Source: an uncultured Bacteroidales bacterium
Lineage (GTDB): Bacteria > Bacteroidota > Bacteroidia > Bacteroidales > UBA932
NCBI GenBank assembly: GCA_944322815.1
Contig: CALUQB010000020.1
Coordinates: 1-51,529, forward strand
Direction: 5' to 3'
Length of the DNA: 51,529 nucleotides
Part shown: piece by piece, positions 1 to 7,503 of the stretch
How positions within the stretch are numbered: the first letter of the stretch is position 1
Layout: each line of letters opens with the position of its first letter
Made by a program: the position numbers and the translations under genes
Notes under the pieces: model-generated
Told to the model about the DNA's origin: nothing
Seen by the model: the letters and a program-made list of their open reading frames with translations, nothing else
Database searches by the model: none

Positions 1-44
1 CTTACAACACCTTGCTTATCCTCTTATACTGAAGTTTGCGTCAA

Positions 45-128
45 GTCATTATCTGTCTGAAGAAAACGTTGCGCCCGCACAGGGAGGGCCCCATTTATGG
101 GAGGGTTTTCTGAAGACAGATAATTGAC
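45..128. repeat. Long imperfect inverted repeat downstream of the GGGtGRT gene
   Basis: The left arm (45-67) and right arm (105-128) are reverse complements over an 11-base block (ATTATCTGTCT) and a 7-base block (AGAAAAC), separated by a 2-base mismatch, with GTC extending the outer end across a 1-base bulge. The central part holds a smaller hairpin, CCCA-TTTA-TGGG. It begins two bases after the minus-strand stop at 131, so it would be a 3' structure of that transcript. No T-run follows on the minus strand, so it is not a plain intrinsic terminator; an RNA-stabilising structure or a short mobile repeat are alternatives. Confidence 0.55.
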
Positions 129-130
129 AT

Positions 131-1141
131 TTACTTGCTGAGTGCCTGGGCCACATCCACAGCACACGCAACAGTACATCCCACCATAGGGTTGTTGCCT
201 ATTCCCAGGAATCCCATCATCTCTACATGGGCTGGAACTGAGGATGAACCTGCAAACTGAGCGTCACTGTGCATACGGCCCATGGTGTCGGTCATACCAT
301 AGGAAGCAGGACCTGCAGCCATGTTGTCAGGATGAAGGGTACGGCCTGTACCGCCGCCGGAAGCCACTGAGAAATAAGGCTTGCCTGCGAGGACACGCTC
401 TTTCTTGTAAGTACCTGCTACCGGATGCTGGAAACGTGTAGGGTTCGTAGAGTTTCCTGTGATGGACACATCCACACCCTCATGCCACATGATGGCCACG
501 CCCTCACGTACATCGTCAGCTCCGTAGCATTTAACCTTCGCACGCGGACCCTTGCTGTAAGGAATCTCGCGGACCACCTTCAATTCTCCGGTATAGTAGT
601 CGAACTGAGTCTGTACGTAGGTAAAGCCGTTGATACGGGAGATGATCTGGGCAGCATCTTTTCCGAGACCGTTCAGGATGCAGCGGAGAGGCTCCTTACG
701 GACCTTGTCAGCCTTGGCAGCGATCTTGATGGCACCCTCGGCGGCAGCGAAAGACTCGTGACCTGCGAGGAAAGCGAAGCACTTGGTCTCCTCACGCAGA
801 AGCATGGCAGCCAGATTTCCATGTCCCAGACCTACCTTACGGTCATCAGCCACGGAACCCGGAATGCAGAAAGACTGGAGTCCGATACCGATAGCCTCAG
901 CAGCATCAGCGGCATTCTTGCAGCCTTTCTTGATAGCGATGGCACAGCCCACAACATAAGCCCACTTCGCATTCTCGAAGCAGATAGGCTGAGTGTCTTC
1001 GCAAGTCTTGTAAGGATCAAGACCATACTCTTCACAGATGGCGTTAGCCTCCTCGATATCCTTGATACCGTTTGCATTCAGAGCAGCGAGAATCTGTTTG
1101 ATACGACGATCCTGGCTTTCGAATTTCACTTCTCTAATCAT
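131..1141 (-). CDS. GGGtGRT family protein
   Basis: This 336-residue protein carries the motif that names the GGGtGRT family, GGGTGRT at residues 262-268, close to the family's usual full length. No signal peptide or membrane segment is visible, so it should be cytoplasmic. Scattered cysteines (near 36, 47, 54, 66, 74, 92, 121, 154, 205) could bind a metal or cluster. The biochemical role of the family is not established. It sits 14 bases downstream of a NifU-like scaffold gene on the same strand, a pairing known from other anaerobes, which suggests that its job depends on iron-sulfur chemistry (inference). The start MIREVKF is the first methionine after the upstream gene and leaves a short spacer. 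Confidence 0.9.
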   Translation of the reverse strand: MIREVKFESQDRRIKQILAALNANGIKDIEEANAICEEYGLDPYKTCEDTQPICFENAKWAYVVGCAIAIKKGCKNAADAAEAIGIGLQSFCIPGSVADDRKVGLGHGNLAAMLLREETKCFAFLAGHESFAAAEGAIKIAAKADKVRKEPLRCILNGLGKDAAQIISRINGFTYVQTQFDYYTGELKVVREIPYSKGPRAKVKCYGADDVREGVAIMWHEGVDVSITGNSTNPTRFQHPVAGTYKKERVLAGKPYFSVASGGGTGRTLHPDNMAAGPASYGMTDTMGRMHSDAQFAGSSSVPAHVEMMGFLGIGNNPMVGCTVACAVDVAQALSK

Positions 1142-1155
1142 AGTATGTCTCCTCC

Positions 1156-1857
1156 TTATTCTTTACGTGGGTCAATGTATTTAACTGCACCGTCCTCCTT
1201 AGAGAAACGTCCGTAGGTTCCTGTCACCTGCTTGAGAGCCTCATTGGCATCGACACCCTTCTTCACCAGGTCCATGAACTTGCCGAGATGAACGAACTCG
1301 TAACCGCAGATCTCGTCATTTTCATCCAGAGCCAGAGTCTTGATATAGCCTTCAGCCATTTCGAGATAGCGGGGACCTTTGGCCAGCGTACCGTAAAGGG
1401 TACCTACCTGGCTGCGAAGCCCCTTTCCGAGATCTTCAAGACCGGCACCGATCATCAGACCGCCCTCTGAAAAGGCAGACTGGGTACGTCCGTACACGAT
1501 CTGAAGGAAAAGCTCCCTCATGGCAGTGTTGATGGCATCGCAGACGAGGTCGGTGTTCAAAGCCTCGAGGATAGTCTTGCCTGGAAGAATTTCTGATGCC
1601 ATGGCAGCAGAATGAGTCATTCCCGAGCAACCGAGAGTCTCCACGAGAGCTTCCTGGATGATACCTTCCTTCACATTGAGAGTAAGCTTGCAGGCACCCT
1701 GCTGAGGAGCGCACCAGCCCACACCGTGAGTCAGACCGGATATATCAGTGATTTCCTTGGATTTTACCCATTTTCCTTCCTCAGGAATAGGAGCGGGACC
1801 GTGGTTAGGTCCTTTTTTGACGCAGCACATCTGCTGCACTTCGTGTGAATATACCAT
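1156..1857 (-). CDS. NifU/IscU-like iron-sulfur cluster assembly scaffold protein
   Basis: This 233-residue cytoplasmic protein resembles the NifU N-terminal/IscU scaffold fold. Candidate cluster ligands are Cys49 (GWCAP), Cys56 (GACKL) and Cys77 (LGCSG), the three-cysteine spacing seen in scaffolds; an extra Cys11-Cys12 pair lies near the N-terminus. It is longer than IscU (about 130 residues), with a C-terminal extension. No iscS, sufBCD or hscBA is adjacent, so it is probably not the general housekeeping scaffold but a dedicated partner of the GGGtGRT protein 14 bases downstream (inference). A promoter -7 box lies about 40 bases upstream. Family assignment is confident; the specific client is unknown. 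Confidence 0.82.
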   Translation of the reverse strand: MVYSHEVQQMCCVKKGPNHGPAPIPEEGKWVKSKEITDISGLTHGVGWCAPQQGACKLTLNVKEGIIQEALVETLGCSGMTHSAAMASEILPGKTILEALNTDLVCDAINTAMRELFLQIVYGRTQSAFSEGGLMIGAGLEDLGKGLRSQVGTLYGTLAKGPRYLEMAEGYIKTLALDENDEICGYEFVHLGKFMDLVKKGVDANEALKQVTGTYGRFSKEDGAVKYIDPRKE

Positions 1858-1860
1858 AAC

Positions 1861-2193
1861 CTAATATTGTATAAAATGTTTTTCCAAATCCGTTGCAAAC
1901 TTACATATAAATTCCGTATTTCTACACCGGTTGGATAAAAAAAATCAAACGGATGGGACAAAAGGTGTAATTTCACGGCTTGCGCAGATAAGAAAACGAA
2001 GAAGCCGAATGCAATGCAGGAGAAATGAAGCAGCTCACGGATTTTTCCGGAAAATTGATTAATTTTACAAAATCCGTTCATGATCTCTTCCGGAGAAAAA
2101 CGTTCATGAAAGGACCTGGAGCCCACTCGGGTCACACTCAGCCTCTTCGGGACACGACTCATACGGACAAACGGCAAAATTTTGAAACCAGAC
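1861..2193. other. Divergent intergenic region
   Basis: This 333-base AT-rich gap separates the minus-strand NifU-like gene from the plus-strand membrane-protein gene. It holds a minus-strand -7 box (1896-1903), an A8 run (1937-1944) and a small palindrome TTTTCCGGAAAA near 2044-2055. Reading frames crossing it have no recognisable protein features and overlap the neighbouring starts. I found no exact Bacteroidota promoter box for the plus-strand gene; AAATTTTG just before its start is a one-mismatch candidate. Confidence 0.6.
1896..1903 (-). promoter_or_regulatory. Bacteroidota -7 box for the NifU-like/GGGtGRT unit
   Basis: The minus strand reads TAAGTTTG, an exact match to TAnnTTTG. Transcription would start near 1889, giving a leader of about 30 bases before the start at 1857. 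No TTG -33 element is visible at the expected distance, so support is partial. Confidence 0.5.
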
Positions 2194-3822
2194 ATGAAAC
2201 TGATAAAACTTATACTCCCGGTATTGGCGGCAGCCATCCTCTTTCCTGTTTCGATCCATGCAAAATCCGGGAAATCCGTACGGTCCACTGAACAATGGTC
2301 ACAGGAATATTTTTCGGAGCCTTTCCATGCCACGTTTACCGCAGATGCTTCCGCACTCAAATATTCTGACGGTGACACATATTTCATATTCTACAGAGAC
2401 GGCCTGGCCCGTATTTTCCATAGCTCCGTCTATCCCGTTTACGAATGCTATGCATATCAGACAGACGGGAACTCAGTCACTCTTAGAGGAATCTGTACCA
2501 TAAAACACGATGCCGTAAATTTCAGAAAGCTCGAAGCCGTTCCGGACGACATCAGGCTGCAGTTCACCGGATACGGAAAGAATGCCACACTGAAAGGACA
2601 GGATAACGGAGGCGTTTCATACAGCCTTGAAAACATGACAGAAGGCCATATCAACAGGATGTACAACGGCGCCGACCTGAATGACATGATAGCCAGTATC
2701 GATACCAGCCGCAAATGGGATACGGAAAAACTCTGGCTCGTGGACAGCGGCTACGGCACGCCAGCCGTCACGGCGACTTACGAAGGCCATGCCCTGACAT
2801 CTTTTCCGGACGGAGCAATAATATCCGGAATTCCTGACCCTGAAGATCCGAGATATATCCTTGTCGACTACATCAAAGGACAGAAACTATACGTGGATAC
2901 TCACGACCTCAGGAAAATCGGAAGTAAAAGACAGCTCGACGAGATTCTGTACGCCGATGCATCCGCATGTCTCCCCTTCTATAAGTGGACAGGCTCGTTC
3001 GAAGAAAAAATACGGGAAACGGATTCATCAGGATACCTGAACGGATGGAAAGCCGGACGCCAGATGGCCACAGTCTTCCTGCCGCTGCTCCTCGTCCTGG
3101 CCATCCTTCTGATACTCAATAAAATATTTTCCGAACCGGCATGGCCGGACATACTCTACTACGTCACTTCTTCAGTTCTCATGCTGACCACGATATTCGA
3201 AATCTGGTACGCCATATCGCTGAAAACGGACATGCTGTGGTTCATTTTCGATCCCCTGACCTTTGTCCACGGATTTGCAGCCGCGATCGGCTCATTGATA
3301 TTCATATGCATACAGCTTGATCTCATTCTGATCACGCAGAAGAATCTGCTGGAATTCAATGACACATTCTCACGCTGCCCTTCCTGGCTGGAATGGCTCA
3401 TTGCCGTACCGGCAATGATGGCAGGCATTCCGCTCGTACTTTTCGGCAATGCACTGGCAGGTATCGGAGGATGCTGTCTTCTGGCCATCGCCGCGCTGCC
3501 GAGACTCATCGGCTATATCTCACATTCCTCCCATGAAACGCCTATCCTGCCGTTCATGCTGTTGTGCTACCCCGTAAAATTCATCCTTTTCATTCCTCTT
3601 TTCATCCTCATCATACTGAAAGAAACCGACAAATACAAAGTGACAGCCATACGCGAAGACGAAGAAGAGCACAAGACGGTCACTGACGTTTACGGGAATT
3701 CCATAAATCTGCACAAGACACCGGGCGGAGGCTATATGGGTGACGACGGCCAGCCGTTCATTAAAAGCGGAGAATCTTTCTTCCCTGGAGGAATCAGCCG
3801 GAAAGACGGTCCATACCGTTAA
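2194..3822 (+). CDS. Multi-spanning membrane protein of unknown function
   Basis: I do not recognise this 542-residue protein. It opens with a cleavable-looking signal (MKLIKLILPVLAAAIL, ending SIHAKSG). A soluble part of about 260 residues follows and should be outside the cytoplasm. Next come about five hydrophobic segments between residues 285 and 485 (for example ATVFLPLLLVLAILLIL and PVKFILFIPLFILIIL), then a charged cytoplasmic-like tail rich in Asp/Glu, Gly and Lys. The methionine four codons after the first possible start is chosen because the signal peptide begins there. The next gene, a secreted C11 peptidase, starts 37 bases downstream on the same strand but has its own promoter box. 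No catalytic motif was seen. Confidence 0.75.
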   Translation: MKLIKLILPVLAAAILFPVSIHAKSGKSVRSTEQWSQEYFSEPFHATFTADASALKYSDGDTYFIFYRDGLARIFHSSVYPVYECYAYQTDGNSVTLRGICTIKHDAVNFRKLEAVPDDIRLQFTGYGKNATLKGQDNGGVSYSLENMTEGHINRMYNGADLNDMIASIDTSRKWDTEKLWLVDSGYGTPAVTATYEGHALTSFPDGAIISGIPDPEDPRYILVDYIKGQKLYVDTHDLRKIGSKRQLDEILYADASACLPFYKWTGSFEEKIRETDSSGYLNGWKAGRQMATVFLPLLLVLAILLILNKIFSEPAWPDILYYVTSSVLMLTTIFEIWYAISLKTDMLWFIFDPLTFVHGFAAAIGSLIFICIQLDLILITQKNLLEFNDTFSRCPSWLEWLIAVPAMMAGIPLVLFGNALAGIGGCCLLAIAALPRLIGYISHSSHETPILPFMLLCYPVKFILFIPLFILIILKETDKYKVTAIREDEEEHKTVTDVYGNSINLHKTPGGGYMGDDGQPFIKSGESFFPGGISRKDGPYR

Positions 3823-3828
3823 TTTGAC

Positions 3829-3836
3829 TAAATTTG
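3829..3836 (+). promoter_or_regulatory. Bacteroidota -7 box for the C11 peptidase gene
   Basis: TAAATTTG matches TAnnTTTG exactly. Transcription would start near 3843, giving a leader of about 17 bases before the ATG at 3860. This supports the internal start over the longer open frame that begins inside the upstream gene. No -33 TTG is seen. Confidence 0.5.
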
Positions 3837-3859
3837 CAGCGGATTCAAATCAGACACAA

Positions 3860-5131
3860 ATGAAAAATCATATCTGTTTTATCATGATTCTGTTCTTTTT
3901 ATGGCTTCTGGCATCATGCCGTAATGCCGGGGACACGGCCCTGTCATCATCGGACTACTGCCTGATATTTTACGGCAGCGGCGGAGATGAAGCCCATACA
4001 GCCACCATTGAAGGGTACAGGAATGCCATTGAAACGGTTTTACCGGAATCAGACGCAGCCGTTACCTGGATTCTGAAATCCGACAAGGCTGACGAACAGA
4101 CATTCAGGTACTTTTCGGCAGACGGAACATTCCTGAAAGACAGCACATGGACGGGAGACACGGCGTTCGACATCACTTCATCAGCGAATCTGGCGGAATT
4201 CATAAAATGGTCGGCATCCAGATTCCCTGACAGGAACTATGTGCTGGTGACGGCAGGTCATGGGACAGCATGGAGACCCGATCCTGGACACGAAGGCGAA
4301 TACGGTCTCCTGTATGACGGGACCACCCGCAGGTCCATGTCTGCTGAAGATCTGGCAAAAGGGATAGAAATGTCAGAGGTGAAAATAGAGACTATCCTGA
4401 CCAACAATTGCCTTCAAGGCAGCGTGGAAACTCTGGCTGAATGGAACGGATATGCCGACTATGTAGTCTACGGAAACAGCTATCTGCCGGATCTTGGCGG
4501 CGACTATCCGTATTTCATAAAGCTGCTGGACGGCGGTTCTGACATGCGCAGTATCCTTCATGACTATGTCAGACACTGCGGCGATGTGTTCAACAATGTA
4601 CTGTATCCTTTCGAGGACGGCGGCTCATCTCTCACCGCCATGGACTTGACGCATTTCGATGCCATTCTTTCAGCTGCCGGCAAGGCATTTGCCGAAATGG
4701 GCCGTTCCATGGAAAGGACAAGTACGGTCACGGATCCGCCTTGTGAATACGGCAGGAGCTTTGCCGACGGATACAGGGCAGCTCTCAACTCCTCACTTCA
4801 AATGGACATGCTTGGCAGCCCGGCGACCCATGACCTCTATGATTTCCTGTACAATTCAGTACTCTTTACAGGTCACCCGGAACTGTTCTGCTGTCTCGGA
4901 GAATTCAGGGACGCACTGGAGCAGGCTGTCATTCTGAATATGCACAACATGAATCTTGACTCTCACAAACTCTCGTTCAATATCTGTACGGAACCGGATG
5001 ATTTCACGGGAGAAAATCTCGAAGCATACCGTTCTTCACGCTTCGATCAGGCTACAGGATGGAGCGATTTCTACACCAGCCTCATCGGAAAAGACCATAA
5101 GGATGACTTGAAAGGCCTCATTTCAGAATAA
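3860..5131 (+). CDS. Clostripain-family (C11) cysteine peptidase lipoprotein
   Basis: This 423-residue protein begins with a lipoprotein signal ending in the lipobox LASC, so it should be membrane-anchored outside the cytoplasm. The catalytic pair of clan CD family C11 is visible: His134 in TAGHGTAW and Cys184 in TNNCLQGS. Family C11 peptidases usually cut after Arg or Lys and often self-activate; whether this one does is not shown. The acidic loop around GEYGLLYDGTTRRS resembles the family's substrate-binding segment. The start at 3860 is preferred because it opens the signal peptide and follows a -7 box. The unknown membrane protein upstream could be a partner, but only proximity supports that. 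Confidence 0.85.
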   Translation: MKNHICFIMILFFLWLLASCRNAGDTALSSSDYCLIFYGSGGDEAHTATIEGYRNAIETVLPESDAAVTWILKSDKADEQTFRYFSADGTFLKDSTWTGDTAFDITSSANLAEFIKWSASRFPDRNYVLVTAGHGTAWRPDPGHEGEYGLLYDGTTRRSMSAEDLAKGIEMSEVKIETILTNNCLQGSVETLAEWNGYADYVVYGNSYLPDLGGDYPYFIKLLDGGSDMRSILHDYVRHCGDVFNNVLYPFEDGGSSLTAMDLTHFDAILSAAGKAFAEMGRSMERTSTVTDPPCEYGRSFADGYRAALNSSLQMDMLGSPATHDLYDFLYNSVLFTGHPELFCCLGEFRDALEQAVILNMHNMNLDSHKLSFNICTEPDDFTGENLEAYRSSRFDQATGWSDFYTSLIGKDHKDDLKGLISE

Positions 5132-5173
5132 TTCATCGACGAGAGGCACGGGAGTTTGCCGATGTAGATGAGG

Positions 5174-5191
5174 CTGCGAAGTGCAACGCAG
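5174..5191. repeat. Small hairpin in the clostripain-uvrB gap
   Basis: CTGCG (5174-5178) and CGCAG (5187-5191) form a 5-bp stem with an 8-base loop, in the 84-base gap just before uvrB. A second short inverted pair, CATCG (5134-5138) and CGATG (5160-5164), lies upstream. There is no following T-run; the function is unclear. Confidence 0.3.
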
Positions 5192-5215
5192 TTATCTTAA
5201 AAGAGGAACAAAATT

Positions 5216-7408
5216 ATGAAGTTTCAGATAATATCAGACTATAAACCAGCCGGCGACCAGCCGCAGGCCATAAAGGAAATATGCTCGGCATTGAACAGCG
5301 GAATAGATGCCGTGACGTTGCTGGGAGTGACTGGGTCAGGAAAAACATTTACTATGGCGAATGTCATAGAAAGGCTGCAGAGACCTGCGCTGATCTTGAG
5401 TCATAACAAGACTTTGGCTGCACAGCTGTATGGTGAATTCAAATCGTTTTTCCCGAACAACGCGGTGGAATATTTCGTGTCGTATTATGATTATTATCAG
5501 CCGGAAGCATATATTCCCACGACGGATACGTATATAGAAAAAGATCTGAGTATAAACGATGAAATCGAAAAGCTGAGACTCAGTGCCGCTTCATCTTTGC
5601 TGTCTGGAAGACGGGATGTGGTGGTCATATCCAGTGTGTCATGCCTGTATGGAATAGGCAATCCTGAAGATTTCCATGCACAAACCGTTACAATAAAAAA
5701 AGGAGAAATGCGGAATATGACCAGATTCCTGTACCAGCTGGTGGATGCCTTGTATTCCAGGACGGAAGCGGAATTCAAGCGTGGTTCTTTCAGGGTCAGG
5801 GGAGATACGGTCGACGTATGTCTGGGAAACGGGGACAATGCGGTCAGGATCGAGTTTTTCGGTGATGAAGTGGACAATATTTCCCTTATTGACCCGGTCA
5901 CCGGGGCATTTCTGGACACATTGGACGAAGTCTCCATATATCCGGCGAACAATTTCGTGACGACCCGTGAGAGGAGTATAAAGGCGGTCAGCCAGATTCA
6001 GGATGATCTGGTGAAACAATGCGCGTATTTCGAAAGCGTGGACAAACCTTTGGAAGCCAAAAGACTGAAACAGAGGGTGGAATATGATCTGGAAATGATC
6101 AAGGAAATGGGATATTGTCCCGGAATCGAGAACTATTCGAGGTATTTCGACGGCAGGGCGGAAGGACAGAGGCCATTCTGTCTGATAGACTATTTCCCGA
6201 AGGATTTCATCACGTTCATAGATGAAAGCCACGTCACTCTCCCGCAGATCAGGGCGATGTACGGCGGAGACCACTCCAGAAAGAGCGTGCTGGTGGAATA
6301 CGGGTTCAGGCTTCCTGCCGCATCGGACAACCGGCCGCTGAAATTCGAGGAATTCGAAGCCATCACCGGCCAGATGGTGTATGTCAGCGCCACTCCTGGA
6401 GACTATGAACTCGAAAAGTCCGGCGGCCTGGTAGTGGAACAGGTTGTTCGTCCTACCGGGCTGCTCGATCCTCCCATCCAGGTCCGTCCGACGGAAAATC
6501 AGGTGGATGACCTGCTGGAAGAAATCCGTAAACGGGCCGAAAAGGACGAGAGAGTACTCGTGACGACACTTACGAAGCGTATGGCCGAAGAGCTGGAGAA
6601 ATATTTCACACGTATGGGAGTCAGATGCCGCTATATCCATTCGGATGTGGACACGCTGGAGAGGGTGGAAATCATAGAGGATTTCAAGAACGGACTTTTC
6701 GACGTTCTGGTAGGCGTGAACCTGCTTCGTGAAGGTCTTGACATCCCTACCGTATCCCTGGTGGCCATCCTGGATGCGGACAAGGAAGGTTTTCTGAGAT
6801 CAGGCCGCTCCCTCACTCAGACTGCAGGCCGTGCAGCCAGAAACGTGAACGGTCTCGTGATAATGTACGCGGATACCATCACAGGGTCCATGCAGGAAAC
6901 TATATACGAGACAGACAGGAGACGCAGCAAGCAGATGGAATACAACAAGAAGCACGGCATCACACCTACACAGGTAGGGCTGAAAAAGAATGTCCTGGCA
7001 GAAGGTGTCCCCGGCGGGGACAATGCCGCCAAGCGCCACAATCCGCGTCTCGCCAACACGGTATCGGGAAAGGTCAGCGCCGCCAATTCATACGATGACC
7101 CTCATTATATACCGGATCCTACCGACCTGGGCAGCGGTTATGTATCCGTCGGACTGGGGCACGACTCCAAACGCGAAACGAATTCAGCCTATACCGACGG
7201 CTACATCCGCGCTGATCTGGCTGCAGTACTTCAGGACCCTGTCATACGGTCCATGACCAGAGACCAAGTCGGGAAGGCTGTCCAGACAGCCAAAAAGAAC
7301 ATGCAGAAAGCCGCAACCGACCTGGATTTCATGGCTGCGGCCAAATACAGGGACGAGATGTGGGCGCTGCAGGAATATCTCAAAGTCTGGACATCGGCGG
7401 CAAAATAA
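5216..7408 (+). CDS. uvrB: UvrABC system protein B (excinuclease helicase subunit)
   Basis: UvrB is the DNA-binding helicase-like subunit of nucleotide excision repair: it receives damaged DNA from UvrA and recruits UvrC. Walker A is GVTGSGKT (residues 37-44). The damage-probing beta-hairpin region [15 protein letters not shown] follows near residue 90. Helicase motifs [15 protein letters not shown] and [14 protein letters not shown] are intact, and a UVR domain (about residues 690-725) closes the protein. At 730 residues it is somewhat longer than usual (about 670-690); the excess is a linker around residues 610-680 before the UVR domain. The ATG at 5216 gives the canonical start [16 protein letters not shown]. 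It appears intact and functional. Confidence 0.97.
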   Translation: MKFQIISDYKPAGDQPQAIKEICSALNSGIDAVTLLGVTGSGKTFTMANVIERLQRPALILSHNKTLAAQLYGEFKSFFPNNAVEYFVSYYDYYQPEAYIPTTDTYIEKDLSINDEIEKLRLSAASSLLSGRRDVVVISSVSCLYGIGNPEDFHAQTVTIKKGEMRNMTRFLYQLVDALYSRTEAEFKRGSFRVRGDTVDVCLGNGDNAVRIEFFGDEVDNISLIDPVTGAFLDTLDEVSIYPANNFVTTRERSIKAVSQIQDDLVKQCAYFESVDKPLEAKRLKQRVEYDLEMIKEMGYCPGIENYSRYFDGRAEGQRPFCLIDYFPKDFITFIDESHVTLPQIRAMYGGDHSRKSVLVEYGFRLPAASDNRPLKFEEFEAITGQMVYVSATPGDYELEKSGGLVVEQVVRPTGLLDPPIQVRPTENQVDDLLEEIRKRAEKDERVLVTTLTKRMAEELEKYFTRMGVRCRYIHSDVDTLERVEIIEDFKNGLFDVLVGVNLLREGLDIPTVSLVAILDADKEGFLRSGRSLTQTAGRAARNVNGLVIMYADTITGSMQETIYETDRRRSKQMEYNKKHGITPTQVGLKKNVLAEGVPGGDNAAKRHNPRLANTVSGKVSAANSYDDPHYIPDPTDLGSGYVSVGLGHDSKRETNSAYTDGYIRADLAAVLQDPVIRSMTRDQVGKAVQTAKKNMQKAATDLDFMAAAKYRDEMWALQEYLKVWTSAAK

Positions 7409-7477
7409 ATATGGTCTTCCATTATCCGCAGCATGGAAAGTGCACGCGGAATTTTTCCGGATTTCAGGAAATTTTTC

Positions 7478-7485
7478 TAAATTTG
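7478..7485 (+). promoter_or_regulatory. Bacteroidota -7 box for the RelA/SpoT homologue
   Basis: TAAATTTG matches TAnnTTTG exactly. Transcription would begin near 7492, about 12 bases before the ATG at 7504, which rules out the longer frame that starts inside uvrB. No -33 TTG is seen. Confidence 0.5.
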
Positions 7486-7503
7486 AAAGATAGTTTGAGC
7501 ATT

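Noticed and set aside
425-1216. 263-codon open frame on the plus strand
   Set aside because: It is a shadow of the GGGtGRT and scaffold genes on the opposite strand.
1937-1944. A8 run as a possible slippage site
   Set aside because: It is in a non-coding AT-rich gap, where such runs are common and change no frame.
2025-2291. Plus-strand frame in the gap before the membrane-protein gene
   Set aside because: Low-complexity product that runs into the signal-peptide region of the next gene in another frame.
5639-6640. 333-codon open frame on the minus strand
   Set aside because: It lies inside uvrB on the other strand and shows no protein features of its own.
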